This document shows, in pieces, positions 1-7,247 of a stretch of 64,000 nucleotides of DNA. Numbering within the stretch: the first letter of the stretch is position 1; each line of letters starts with the position of its first letter. Location of the stretch: the IMG/VR virus record IMGVR_UViG_3300005590_000035, positions 20,379-84,378 of that record; one strand, 5' to 3'. The notes under the pieces are model-generated. The model was given only the letters and a program-made list of their open reading frames with translations. It did no database searches and was not told the origin of the DNA. The DNA is from a virus. The position numbers and the translations under genes are program-made.

Positions 1-66
1 CGTGAAGGTATTCATATTATTCACGAAGAATGGGAGTTCGTTCAAGTGCCAAAAGGCCAAGAATAA
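1..66 (+). CDS. C-terminal end of a gene that begins before the window
   Basis: The first 63 bases read as 21 codons without a stop and end in TAA at 64-66; the peptide ends in VPKGQE. The next gene's promoter box starts 7 bases later. Too little is present to assign a function. Confidence 0.6.
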   Translation, partial: REGIHIIHEEWEFVQVPKGQE

Positions 67-72
67 GAACCA

Positions 73-81
73 TTAAGTGCA
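73..81 (+). promoter_or_regulatory. TATA-like box for the flap exonuclease gene
   Basis: TTAAGTGCA begins 30 bases before ATG 103. Confidence 0.7.
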
Positions 82-102
82 AAGCCGCCATATATTGGCC
101 CT

Positions 103-1116
103 ATGGCCAATCCGAAGGCGGTGTTAATTGATGCCGGTTATTTTATTGGCAGACAAGGCCGTTGGTGGAGTCCTAAAGGAAGTGTTCGCCGTGCTTACAA
201 TCGTTGGCAAAGGACAGGTAGCAATCCCGACTTCTTTAAGTTTAGAGCCGCTATGAAGAAGGCTATTCGCAACGATATTTCATACCTTGGATTTAGAATC
301 CGTCAAATGGGATTTGGTCAAAAGACTACCCGAGTTGTCCTTTGTTATGACGGAACCGAAGGGTGCAATGCAAGAACCAAATTATTCCCACCCTACAAAC
401 AGAATCGCCGTGCGGAACAAGAGGACCCGGACGAGGAACGCAAGATACCAGACATTAGACAAAACTTTGCTGACCTTGGTTTCAATCCCGATGAAATGGG
501 AAAGGGCTGGGAAGCACTTTATGAAACTACTAAGGAAGCAGACGACTTGTTGGCAGAAGAGTTAGCCCGCATAGATAAGAAGACCGAAGTTTTAATCATG
601 AGTGCTGATTCCGACCTCTTTCAATGCTGGAACCTTCACCCCAAAGTTAGGATACACAACTTCCAAGTTGAAATCCTCAAGAAAGAAGTTGAGAAAAAGT
701 TAGGTATCCCAATTTCTAAGTATGCCGACTGGAAAGCCATTGCTGGTGACGCATCGGATAACATCCCCGGAGTTCCTAATCTTGGTGGAACCGCCGCCGC
801 AACCTTACTCCGAACCTATAAGGGTCTTGAAGACATACCCGAAGAATATCTAACTACTGTGGTTGTGTCGGACCCAGCAATTGTAACTACCAAACTTTCC
901 ACATTTAGAGCCGAACAAGAATTATCTATGGCAGCCACAGTAAGAGAGCACGGAGATTATTGGAGGCGTGTTGAGAAACAACAATCTGCATCTATGCGTG
1001 GTGAGCAATACAAAAGTATGGAACAAGTGTTAGACGGAACTGGTGTGCTCGTAACTAACCACAAAGATAGTTGCCTAACTTTTCGTCAAATCATTGCTTT
1101 GCCATTTGTAGGCTAA
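103..1116 (+). CDS. 5'-3' exonuclease / flap endonuclease (FEN, T4 RNase H, Pol I 5'-nuclease superfamily)
   Basis: Predicted metal-dependent nuclease that removes RNA primers and 5' flaps during lagging-strand replication. Visible family marks in order: an N-terminal Asp in VLIDAGYF (residues 7-14); YDG followed by a basic stretch with YKQNRR in the arch region; EADDLLAEELA (about 146-156); SADSDLFQ (about 166-173); and the helix-3-turn-helix DNA-binding loop GDASDNIPGVPNLGG (about 215-229). At 337 residues it resembles phage stand-alone 5'-nucleases in length, and no C-terminal PCNA-binding box was recognised. Leaderless-type start. It fits functionally with the PCNA, DNA ligase and family X polymerase genes in the window. 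Confidence 0.95.
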   Translation: MANPKAVLIDAGYFIGRQGRWWSPKGSVRRAYNRWQRTGSNPDFFKFRAAMKKAIRNDISYLGFRIRQMGFGQKTTRVVLCYDGTEGCNARTKLFPPYKQNRRAEQEDPDEERKIPDIRQNFADLGFNPDEMGKGWEALYETTKEADDLLAEELARIDKKTEVLIMSADSDLFQCWNLHPKVRIHNFQVEILKKEVEKKLGIPISKYADWKAIAGDASDNIPGVPNLGGTAAATLLRTYKGLEDIPEEYLTTVVVSDPAIVTTKLSTFRAEQELSMAATVREHGDYWRRVEKQQSASMRGEQYKSMEQVLDGTGVLVTNHKDSCLTFRQIIALPFVG

Positions 1117-1524
1117 GGCCAATAAACAAGTTTCCAAAGTTTCACCCAATGAGAACAAATCATTTGGCATCACCCCAATAAATGAATATCTGCTTGATTC
1201 GTAAATAGATTCTTTGTAGGCTTTTCTTTCAAGATACTTAGGAATACGACTCTCTAACCATCTTGCTCCCTTTCCCGGACGCAGTAAGCCCCAATACTCA
1301 ATTATGACTGGGTTTTCAAACTTTCTTCCTTTCAATCCGCTGACTACCCAATCAGGGTGGAAGCACTCACCCTCCAACCAAACATTAGGTTCGTATTCAA
1401 AGTCAAAGCCACGCTTGTGTAGCCAGTTATCTATTTGGGCTTCCGAAAAAGATTTCACTTTATTCCCCGCTTTTGTTTTTACAAGAGAGTTAGGGCTGCC
1501 TCTCCGATGACGAGTATTCTTCAT
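1075..1524 (-). CDS. PD-(D/E)XK-like nuclease, lone minus-strand gene
   Basis: 149 residues from ATG 1524. The frame is open to a TTG at 1578, but a box on the minus strand lies about 31 bases before ATG 1524. Residues around EAQIDNWLHKRGFDFEYEP, then HPDWVV, then VIIEYWG follow the E-D-ExK/ExG arrangement of small restriction-endonuclease-fold proteins (Vsr-like and phage nucleases). A role in recombination, repair or homing is possible. Its 3' end overlaps the last 42 bases of the convergent exonuclease gene. It is the only convincing gene on this strand in 64 kb, which may mark a later insertion. The fold assignment rests on eye-read motifs. Confidence 0.75.
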   Translation of the reverse strand: MKNTRHRRGSPNSLVKTKAGNKVKSFSEAQIDNWLHKRGFDFEYEPNVWLEGECFHPDWVVSGLKGRKFENPVIIEYWGLLRPGKGARWLESRIPKYLERKAYKESIYESSRYSFIGVMPNDLFSLGETLETCLLALAYKWQSNDLTKS

Positions 1525-1546
1525 CGGTATATGATTTCGTTCCTTT

Positions 1547-1556
1547 ACTACTTGAA
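1547..1556 (-). promoter_or_regulatory. minus-strand TATA-like box for the PD-(D/E)XK-like gene
   Basis: On the minus strand TTCAAGTAGT precedes ATG 1524 by about 31 bases. This decides ATG 1524 over the upstream TTG 1578. Confidence 0.6.
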
Positions 1557-1581
1557 GATTGAGGGTGGAACACCCCAAAGG

Positions 1582-1590
1582 TTAAATACT
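1582..1590 (+). promoter_or_regulatory. TATA-like box
   Basis: TTAAATACT, 29 bases before ATG 1611. Confidence 0.6.
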
Positions 1591-1610
1591 ACTGGACTTT
1601 ACCCCAAGAC

Positions 1611-1919
1611 ATGAACCGTAACGAGATATGCCCTATCTGTGATGGAGCCGTGCCAAGTGAAGAACATAAAGGTCAATTTCCGGGAGCACTCTCCCGCTTT
1701 GACAACAACGAAGAAATATGCTCCCTGTGTGGCTTGGCAGAAGCCATGACCCCATTCTTTTCCGATGAGGGAAGGGATTTAATGATTATGGGTCGTGAAT
1801 ATGACTCATTTGAGGTTTGGGCCGAAGGTGTCCGTTTGGGACTCCCACAATGCCGAGAATTGATGATTCAACAAAAAGAATCTATTGCTCGGTTGAAGGA
1901 ATTAGAAGGAAGTGAGTGA
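1611..1919 (+). CDS. small zinc-binding protein, function unknown
   Basis: 102 residues. CPIC at residues 7-10 and CSLC at about 37-40 form a four-cysteine zinc site; the rest is acidic and probably helical (EVWAEGVRLGLPQCREL, then a charged tail). It begins a run of overlapping small genes (ATG 1920 overlaps its TGA). Such ribbons usually mediate protein or nucleic-acid contacts; nothing indicates which here. Confidence 0.85.
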   Translation: MNRNEICPICDGAVPSEEHKGQFPGALSRFDNNEEICSLCGLAEAMTPFFSDEGRDLMIMGREYDSFEVWAEGVRLGLPQCRELMIQQKESIARLKELEGSE

Positions 1920-2072
1920 ATGACTTACATTAGCATATACGATATTTCATTCGTAGTTCAAGATGATGAAGGCAACGAGAAATTATACACCACTAAAATG
2001 GATTACGACCATTCATTTATTGCATCCTTAATAGAGTTGGAAGATTTAGTGCCAATAGACGGAGAGGAATAA
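1920..2072 (+). CDS. small acidic protein, function unknown
   Basis: 50 residues. ATG 1920 overlaps the TGA of the upstream zinc protein (ATGA-type junction), indicating coupled translation. The sequence begins MTYISIYDISFVV, looks like a strand followed by an acidic helix, and ends DGEE. Not recognised. Confidence 0.65.
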   Translation: MTYISIYDISFVVQDDEGNEKLYTTKMDYDHSFIASLIELEDLVPIDGEE

Positions 2073-2073
2073 G

Positions 2074-2217
2074 ATGGTAAAGTGCGGTTATTCCAAGTGT
2101 GATAATCATTTGAATGGTTATTTCAATCCACACCATGTCCCCGAAACCTGTGCAAAAGTCACCAAAGAAGGTGAAACATTTTATTGTTGTAAAACACACA
2201 TGGATTGGGATAATTAA
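2074..2217 (+). CDS. small cysteine-rich zinc-binding protein
   Basis: 47 residues starting one base after the previous stop. Cysteines at 4, 9, 26, 38 and 39 plus several histidines (PHH, KTH) suggest a compact zinc site. Part of the same unit as the two genes before it. Not recognised. Confidence 0.65.
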   Translation: MVKCGYSKCDNHLNGYFNPHHVPETCAKVTKEGETFYCCKTHMDWDN

Positions 2218-2222
2218 GAACC

Positions 2223-2232
2223 TTCATATAGG
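2223..2232 (+). promoter_or_regulatory. TATA-like box of the TATAGG type
   Basis: TTCATATAGG, 31 bases before ATG 2254, compared with 25 before ATG 2248. The same 10-mer lies 30 bases before ATG 18569. Confidence 0.6.
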
Positions 2233-2253
2233 AAAAAGCATTGTTTAATGCTT

Positions 2254-2538
2254 ATGGATGCTCCACCGAAGGAATTGAGAATTGAGTTTCGTATCTTGGA
2301 AGAGGCTCTTGAAAGAGTCGGACCAATGAGCAAAGATAATGATAGGCTGACCTATCATTTACTCACCATCCTCAAAGACATGGGCCTCGCATGGCGAAGT
2401 TCACACAAAATTGTTTTATTTGCAGGTGAAGATGAACCGGATTTTTCCGATGAATATGCACAACATCTTGACCGATTGGCAAGTGGCCTTCCGAGCGAGT
2501 GGGAATATCCGGACCCAATGGATGATGAAGAAGAATGA
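2254..2538 (+). CDS. acidic protein, function unknown
   Basis: 94 residues from ATG 2254, preferred over in-frame ATG 2248 because of box spacing. Starts MDAPPKELRIEFRILEEAL and ends in an acidic tail (DPMDDEEE). The N-terminal half looks helical. No family recognised. Its stop overlaps the start of the next small membrane protein. Confidence 0.75.
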   Translation: MDAPPKELRIEFRILEEALERVGPMSKDNDRLTYHLLTILKDMGLAWRSSHKIVLFAGEDEPDFSDEYAQHLDRLASGLPSEWEYPDPMDDEEE

Positions 2539-2618
2539 GTGTTGATGAAGGTTTGTATTTTATGACAGGAATGCTCCTTATTGTTTTAGTCGCCAAATAT
2601 TTTTTTGGTGAGGACTGA
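2535..2618 (+). CDS. 27-residue single-helix membrane protein
   Basis: ATG 2535 overlaps the previous TGA, and its own TGA overlaps the next ATG. MTGMLLIVLVAKYFF forms a probable membrane helix in the middle of the peptide. The two overlapping junctions are the main support. Confidence 0.55.
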   Translation: MSVDEGLYFMTGMLLIVLVAKYFFGED

Positions 2619-2692
2619 TGGAAACTTTCTGTTTAGTTTCTTTATTTTTGTTCTTCTTTGGCATGGCATTTCCACCCGATGATTGGTATTAA
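2618..2692 (+). CDS. 24-residue single-helix membrane protein
   Basis: ATG 2618 overlaps the previous TGA. A hydrophobic Phe/Leu-rich helix is followed by a short polar end (PPDDWY). Its TAA (2690-2692) lies inside the promoter box of the next gene. Tiny and unrecognised. Confidence 0.5.
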   Translation: METFCLVSLFLFFFGMAFPPDDWY

Positions 2693-2697
2693 GTAGG
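2689..2697 (+). promoter_or_regulatory. TATA-like box for the ERCC4-type nuclease gene
   Basis: TTAAGTAGG, 30 bases before ATG 2719; overlaps the stop codon of the preceding small gene. Confidence 0.7.
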
Positions 2698-2718
2698 TGC
2701 TAACACCCCTAAATTAAT

Positions 2719-3414
2719 ATGCCGAGCATAGCATATACTATTGATATTCACGAAGATGCGTGGTTTGCCCTACACCTTAATGGAACTCATCAAGCACTAC
2801 CCGAAGGAGATTTCAAAATAGTCGCCGATGATAAAGTTTGGTTAGTGGAGAGAAAAACTTGGGGAGATGCGTATTCCTCTTTTCGGAGTAAAAGGTTGGA
2901 AGACCAACTTTCCCGAATGTTATTGGCAACGCCAAATACTATCCTACTAATTGAGGGGAGAAAGGAATCTGTTTATACTCAAGATAGACAACAAATCAAG
3001 AATCTGCAAACAGCCCTCAATAGGTTTTCAGCGGAAGTGTGTCCCGTAGTCTATACCGGAGGCAAAGAAGATTCATTAAAATGGCTCAAGTCTATTGGCC
3101 AAAGAATTGAAAACGACCAATTCGGATTATTAGTTAGGAAACCTACTATGGTATCATCTTCCCGCAACAAACATCATGCTTTGTTAGAGTCAATTCCGGG
3201 TGTCGGACGCACTACGGCTAAGAAAATATACACTCACTACGGGAACCTTGTGGAAATGGTAACTAACTGGCCGGAGGCGAAATCGGCGGGACTCGTAGGG
3301 ATGAAAAGATTTGAGGATGTGCAAAACTTCCTTAATGCGGAGTGGGTTGAAACAAGTCGGAAACCTCTAAGTAGTAAGACTGACGAACAAACCTCACTCG
3401 GAGATATTACATGA
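2719..3414 (+). CDS. ERCC4-type (XPF/MUS81/Hef) structure-specific nuclease
   Basis: 231 residues. The nuclease motif is present as VERKTWGDAYSSFRSKRLEDQL (residues about 42-63, with the ERK and following Asp), followed by ILLIEGR. The C-terminal third carries a helix-hairpin-helix, LLESIPGVGRTTAKKIYTHYG (about 155-175). This is the XPF-family order without a helicase domain. Such enzymes cut flaps, forks or branched DNA near single/double-strand junctions, and archaeal members bind PCNA, which is encoded 3.8 kb downstream. Viral copies probably process replication or recombination intermediates (inference). Confidence 0.92.
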   Translation: MPSIAYTIDIHEDAWFALHLNGTHQALPEGDFKIVADDKVWLVERKTWGDAYSSFRSKRLEDQLSRMLLATPNTILLIEGRKESVYTQDRQQIKNLQTALNRFSAEVCPVVYTGGKEDSLKWLKSIGQRIENDQFGLLVRKPTMVSSSRNKHHALLESIPGVGRTTAKKIYTHYGNLVEMVTNWPEAKSAGLVGMKRFEDVQNFLNAEWVETSRKPLSSKTDEQTSLGDIT

Positions 3415-3587
3415 GTAGGCACCCTATAATTCAATGTATTAAATGTGATGCACAAGTCTTGGCTAAGTTTGGGGACATCTCCGAATGCAAGTGTGGAGAA
3501 GTTATGTTGGAAGTAGCCGCAGGTGGTTACTTACGGGTGCACACGAGTAGCGACCACTACAAAGTTATATTTGAGGAGGAAGAATAG
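3411..3587 (+). CDS. small zinc-ribbon protein
   Basis: 58 residues; ATG 3411 overlaps the TGA of the nuclease gene. Cysteines at 9, 12, 27 and 29 (CIKC and CKC) form a ribbon-like site; ends in an acidic EEEE. Probably co-translated with the nuclease. Function unknown. Confidence 0.7.
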   Translation: MSRHPIIQCIKCDAQVLAKFGDISECKCGEVMLEVAAGGYLRVHTSSDHYKVIFEEEE

Positions 3588-3716
3588 ATGAGTTATTGTA
3601 TTGTTTGTAATCAAAGAATTGAAATCGGAGAGCCATCGTGCACCAATAGCGAAGGTAGGCCCCTTCACCTACGATGCAACAGAAATCTATTCGTTCGCCA
3701 GCCTTGGCAACCCTAA
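3588..3716 (+). CDS. small cysteine-containing protein
   Basis: 42 residues, starting immediately after the previous stop. CIVC (4-7), a Cys at 18 and a Cys at 30 could bind one zinc. Ends with RQPWQP. Function unknown. Confidence 0.6.
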   Translation: MSYCIVCNQRIEIGEPSCTNSEGRPLHLRCNRNLFVRQPWQP

Positions 3717-3718
3717 AG

Positions 3719-3727
3719 TTTATTAGG
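3719..3727 (+). promoter_or_regulatory. TATA-like box, divergent form
   Basis: TTTATTAGG, 30 bases before ATG 3749. Supports ATG 3749 over ATG 3674, which would overlap the previous gene. Confidence 0.5.
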
Positions 3728-3748
3728 GAGAGGTCCACCCCTCCCAAC

Positions 3749-3961
3749 ATGGATTCCGAACAACTCCGAGAATTAGCCGAAAGATTAGATGCACTAACAA
3801 ATATGCAAATGACCGTAATGGAAGCACTTGACATGGCTCAACAAGTGGAAAACTTGTGTAATGAGTTAAACATTATGACTCCGCACCATGCTACAATGGA
3901 ACTTGATGAGTGCCTTGCCGAAGTTGGTGAAGCCATTGAATTGATTGAATCTATGAAATAG
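3749..3961 (+). CDS. small helical acidic protein
   Basis: 70 residues from ATG 3749 (MDSEQLRELAERLDAL). The frame is open from 3674, but that stretch overlaps the previous gene and the box position argues for the shorter form. Almost wholly helical with heptad-like leucines; could be a small coiled-coil adaptor. Not recognised. Confidence 0.7.
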   Translation: MDSEQLRELAERLDALTNMQMTVMEALDMAQQVENLCNELNIMTPHHATMELDECLAEVGEAIELIESMK

Positions 3962-3967
3962 AGGTCA

Positions 3968-3978
3968 TTAAATAGTCG
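3968..3978 (+). promoter_or_regulatory. TATA-like box
   Basis: TTAAATAGTCG, 29 bases before ATG 3997. Confidence 0.7.
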
Positions 3979-3996
3979 TGTGTATAATTACACTAC

Positions 3997-4275
3997 ATGA
4001 CTTTCGGACATGACTTTTTCGGTAATAATAATTTTAATACTGAAACTTTAGGTCCCGGCGGAGAAGAAGACAACTCCGGACTAATTGGACCCGGTGGAGA
4101 GCAACAACCCGAACAAACTACTGTGTCGGACATAGAAACCATGAGTGATATTCAATATCTATCTATGAGGACTGGATATTCCACACCTGCAATTTTTGGA
4201 CTGACACTTTTAGGATTTGGTGTTTTTATGGTTGGAATGGGCCAATTAATTAAACTGGTTGAAGATACTGAATAG
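3997..4275 (+). CDS. tail-anchored membrane protein with the MxFGH leader
   Basis: 92 residues. Begins MTFGHDFFG, an N-terminus shared in form with proteins at 4639, 29431 and 31206. Two GPGGE repeats and an acidic linker lead to one membrane helix (about 64-85), leaving a short exposed end (KLVEDTE). Tail-anchored layout. Candidate virion-membrane or cell-surface protein and a candidate client of the Get3-like ATPase at 27762 (inference). Confidence 0.8.
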   Translation: MTFGHDFFGNNNFNTETLGPGGEEDNSGLIGPGGEQQPEQTTVSDIETMSDIQYLSMRTGYSTPAIFGLTLLGFGVFMVGMGQLIKLVEDTE

Positions 4276-4307
4276 TTTTGATTAGAACTAAGAAGTAATG
4301 AAAGTCA

Positions 4308-4316
4308 TTAAGTAGT
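4308..4316 (+). promoter_or_regulatory. TATA-like box
   Basis: TTAAGTAGT, 29 bases before ATG 4337. Confidence 0.7.
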
Positions 4317-4336
4317 CAAAAGGGCTACTAAATGGT

Positions 4337-4642
4337 ATGCAGTTTAACCCGCTCCGTTTAGATGAAGGCGACTTAGGTTTGATAGTCGGTGCAGCCGTGT
4401 TTGTTTCTTTTATGTTAGAGAATTGGGTTAATCATTCTGTCGCCGAAGCCGGAGAGGACAAAACCTCTTTTCTATCAGCCCTCGCCACCCCTCCACCATT
4501 AGGAGTGTTTGCGGGCATGGCGGGAGTGACGCTGATATTCAGCACAATTGCCGCATATACAGCCAATGAAACAACTGAATTGATTGAAGGTTCCAAGTTT
4601 TACATTGCACCAAGGTTGTCATCGGGTGAGGGAGAAGTATGA
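4337..4642 (+). CDS. two-helix membrane protein
   Basis: 101 residues. Hydrophobic helices at about 13-28 (LGLIVGAAVFVSFMLE) and 55-73 (LGVFAGMAGVTLIFSTIAAY) flank an acidic/polar loop. Its TGA overlaps ATG 4639 of the NTF2-like gene. Function unknown. Confidence 0.75.
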   Translation: MQFNPLRLDEGDLGLIVGAAVFVSFMLENWVNHSVAEAGEDKTSFLSALATPPPLGVFAGMAGVTLIFSTIAAYTANETTELIEGSKFYIAPRLSSGEGEV

Positions 4643-5055
4643 GTTTTGGAACAGATTTTTTCGGTAACCAACCTTTCCGTATGGAAGAGAACAATAGCAT
4701 AGGGAGTGCCGTGCAGAATTGGTTAGATACACTTTGCACACACAATGTTGATGCCATAGTTTCACTTTATGCTCCCGAAGGTATATTGTTAGGGACAGTT
4801 GCTAAGGAAATCGCACAAGGGCAAGCAGAAATTAGGAAATACTTTGAAATGTTTGTGCAGAAGAAACCGTGTGGCAAGATTACCAGCATGATGGTCCAAA
4901 ACTTTGGTAATGTAAAAGTTGTGGACGGGACTTATACCTTTGAACTTCAGGACGGGAAAAAGAAATCCATAGTGGACGCTCGTTATACTTTCGTATTCCA
5001 ATACAGGCGAGGTCGGTGGGTAATCATGACACATCACTCATCCAAGCAACCTTAA
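4639..5055 (+). CDS. NTF2-like protein of the SgcJ/EcaC / CaMKII-association-domain type
   Basis: 138 residues. After an N-terminal tag (MSFGTDFFGNQPF) the sequence follows the cone-shaped NTF2-like fold: a helical start with WLDTL, NVDAIVSLYAPEGILLGT, GQAEIRKYFEMF, GTYTFEL, and the family-typical end RWVIMTHHSSKQP. Bacterial relatives are small dimeric proteins, some acting on polyketides and many of unknown role. The tag matches the leaders of the tail-anchored proteins at 3997, 29431 and 31206, which suggests a shared destination rather than shared function. No membrane helix. Overlaps the preceding gene by four bases. Confidence 0.8.
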   Translation: MSFGTDFFGNQPFRMEENNSIGSAVQNWLDTLCTHNVDAIVSLYAPEGILLGTVAKEIAQGQAEIRKYFEMFVQKKPCGKITSMMVQNFGNVKVVDGTYTFELQDGKKKSIVDARYTFVFQYRRGRWVIMTHHSSKQP

Positions 5056-5062
5056 GTAGTCG
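5052..5062 (+). promoter_or_regulatory. TATA-like box
   Basis: TTAAGTAGTCG, 29 bases before ATG 5081. Confidence 0.75.
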
Positions 5063-5080
5063 TTTAGCGGAATAATAAAT

Positions 5081-6901
5081 ATGAAACTTAGTTTAGCATC
5101 TGCTGGTGTAGCCGCTGGGTTAGTTACATTAGGCTGGGTAATCTTTGGAGAACAAGATGCCAAGAATGCCGAAGCGGAAGAAAAGTCATGGGATGATTAC
5201 CCCGATGAGTTCAAAGATGATACCTTTCCTTACGATTCTCACCCTAACGCTGATACTTACGACATGGCCGATGTGGAGAATCAATATCGCATTTGGGAAA
5301 ACAAGATTGCTGAAGAATGGTTAGGTGATTGTAGCGTTTGCGATAAGGCCATCTATGAAAAGGATGACCCACAAGATGACGAATTGTGTGATGATTGTTT
5401 CAAAACTCACAAACAATGTGCAGTCTGCCAAGACTATGAACTTTACAATGAAATGACTTCGTGCTTCACTTGCGGCCAAAACTATTGTGAGGATTGTGAT
5501 AAATACGATTCATGCGAAGATATGGAAGCCGAATATCAACCTAACCAAACTTTAGAAGATTATGATGATGAGGGATTAACACATTCTTCGGCAATTCACG
5601 GTTACGAACCATTCAAGTATTCAGTAATGACGAGTCGTGCTGAAACACTTAGTAAGACTTCATGTTGTTGTGGAGCCGATGAAGCCAATCCTTGTATTTG
5701 TATGAAGCAGCCCGAACCTATGCAATGTTCCGCTAAAGAACCTATGTGTCCTTGTTACAAGGAATTAGCAAAAGCCAAAATGGGGGCTGAAACTTTGGAA
5801 GCAGAAAAAGTTTGGGGTGAGAAACTCATCTCGGGCTGGTCTGGTAGTAACTTAAGCAAAAGGAAGGCAGAATCCGAATGTTCTTGGTGTAAGAAAGAGA
5901 GTGCTAAAGTTCGTGATGTTGAGTATGGAGGTGGTGGGTCTATTTGCCCTAATTGCCATTATGCTTATCGCAAACTTGGGTATAATCCTCACAAACCTCC
6001 ACACCCTTTCAAGAAGAGTGCAGAATCCGAAGATGATGACTCCACAAATTGTGGAGTTTGCGAAGTAAAGATTGGCTATGATGGAGCGATTCATTACGAG
6101 GAATTGGATTGGTGTGAAAAATGTTATGAGGAACAGATGGAGAGAGATATGCAAAATTATACACACGATGAAACGGATTGCATTTCATGTGGATTTGCTA
6201 TTAGTCCAACTGATGTTCGTGTTGAATTGGTTGAGGGGTTATGCCCCGATTGTAATGAATATAAATGGAACAATGGTGAAAAGGTGCAATGTTGCTGTTC
6301 CGAACCAACAAGAAAGGATGATTTTTGTCCCGAAGGTGGCTACAATAATAGTGGAGATGAGTGCAAGTTTGAATGCGGCCATGAAGAATGTGAAGCCGAA
6401 ATGAAAGCCAAATATGGGGCAGAATCCTTCGGGGCAGAATACAAGAAGATGAATCCTATTGAAAAGCCAATGATTGCCGGAGTTACTTCCCGCATAACCG
6501 CTGACGGTCTTGAAGACTTGATGATGGCTGAAGATAAAGCAATGCCTATTCGTCATACGAGGCGGCTGAATGGTTATTACGGGATAAAGGGTTATGACGA
6601 TGCTTCCGAGGATGGATTCGTATATCGTATCTATCGTGCACCCGGAACAGATGATTGGTTTAAGGCTATGGTCTATGATGATAATTCCGTGAAAGATAAC
6701 TTTGGTAGGCCCACCAGCCGTAGGTTAAATCCAAGTGGTAAAATGACAATTTCTAATGACCCACCCTTTTTGCTTATTGGAGCATTCCCAAAGTTTGAGG
6801 ATGCAAAGAGGGCTTTGGTATTTCGTATGATACAAGATGGCAATTATCACCACATGATAACTGATGGTAACTTGAAATGGTTGCTTAAAGAAAACCGTTA
6901 A
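5081..6901 (+). CDS. membrane-anchored multi-zinc-ribbon protein with recurrent GAE motifs
   Basis: 606 residues. One N-terminal membrane helix (about 5-22), then NAEAEE, then an acidic region packed with CxxC pairs (CSVC, CDDC, CAVC, CFTC, CSWC, CPNC, CGVC, CEKC, CISC, CPDC and more), enough for several zinc sites. KMGAET, LEAEK, KYGAES and SFGAEY fall between cysteine-rich blocks and before the cysteine-free C-terminal domain (from about residue 465), where they could be cleavage sites (inference). The C-terminal domain (RRLNGYYGIKGYDDAS onwards) is not recognised. Acidic and cysteine-rich, so probably a structural or scaffold protein rather than an enzyme. Confidence 0.85.
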   Translation: MKLSLASAGVAAGLVTLGWVIFGEQDAKNAEAEEKSWDDYPDEFKDDTFPYDSHPNADTYDMADVENQYRIWENKIAEEWLGDCSVCDKAIYEKDDPQDDELCDDCFKTHKQCAVCQDYELYNEMTSCFTCGQNYCEDCDKYDSCEDMEAEYQPNQTLEDYDDEGLTHSSAIHGYEPFKYSVMTSRAETLSKTSCCCGADEANPCICMKQPEPMQCSAKEPMCPCYKELAKAKMGAETLEAEKVWGEKLISGWSGSNLSKRKAESECSWCKKESAKVRDVEYGGGGSICPNCHYAYRKLGYNPHKPPHPFKKSAESEDDDSTNCGVCEVKIGYDGAIHYEELDWCEKCYEEQMERDMQNYTHDETDCISCGFAISPTDVRVELVEGLCPDCNEYKWNNGEKVQCCCSEPTRKDDFCPEGGYNNSGDECKFECGHEECEAEMKAKYGAESFGAEYKKMNPIEKPMIAGVTSRITADGLEDLMMAEDKAMPIRHTRRLNGYYGIKGYDDASEDGFVYRIYRAPGTDDWFKAMVYDDNSVKDNFGRPTSRRLNPSGKMTISNDPPFLLIGAFPKFEDAKRALVFRMIQDGNYHHMITDGNLKWLLKENR

Positions 6902-6906
6902 ATAGG
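6898..6906 (+). promoter_or_regulatory. TATA-like box
   Basis: TTAAATAGG, 30 bases before ATG 6928; contains the stop codon of the previous gene. Confidence 0.65.
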
Positions 6907-6927
6907 TGAACCACAAGTTAAGGGTAT

Positions 6928-7212
6928 ATGACGACCCCCAACTATCATGATAAGGCTTGGCTCACAACCGAATACATCTCCAAGAACCGCACAATGGGCG
7001 ACATTGGAAGTGAATGTGCAGTATCACCTATGACAATTCAAAACTGGTTAGACCGTCTTGAGATTCCAACACGCCCAAGAGGTCGCCGAAGTTCAGCCAA
7101 TCAACCACGCATTCGTGCTAAAATGATGAGCGTTTCCAAGACTTCATACGAGAGTATGGAAGCAGAAATAACTGCTCTCAAAGAAAAACTTGCTAACATC
7201 AAGTTTGAGTGA
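6928..7212 (+). CDS. helix-turn-helix DNA-binding protein
   Basis: 94 residues. YISKNRTMGDIGSECAVSPM followed by TIQNWLDRLEI is a typical helix-turn-helix with the recognition helix TIQNWLDRL, then a basic PRGRRS stretch and a C-terminal helix ending LKEKLANIKFE. It resembles small phage and archaeal regulators or the HTH part of recombinases. Immediately upstream of PCNA, so a regulator of the replication genes is plausible but unproven. Confidence 0.8.
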   Translation: MTTPNYHDKAWLTTEYISKNRTMGDIGSECAVSPMTIQNWLDRLEIPTRPRGRRSSANQPRIRAKMMSVSKTSYESMEAEITALKEKLANIKFE

Positions 7213-7217
7213 TTACT

Positions 7218-7226
7218 TTAAGTGGG
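7218..7226 (+). promoter_or_regulatory. TATA-like box for PCNA
   Basis: TTAAGTGGG, 30 bases before ATG 7248; decides ATG 7248 over TTG 7230. Confidence 0.7.
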
Positions 7227-7247
7227 TAATTGCGACATACAGAATGT

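Noticed and set aside
829-842. GGGTCTTGAAGACAT and similar copies inside genes as members of the dispersed repeat
   Set aside because: These read Gly-Leu-Glu-Asp in frame with the gene's preferred codons, so they are likely codon coincidence and were left out of the count.
1304-1510. Plus-strand frame opposite the PD-(D/E)XK-like gene
   Set aside because: No start signal, and the minus-strand frame has motifs and a promoter box.
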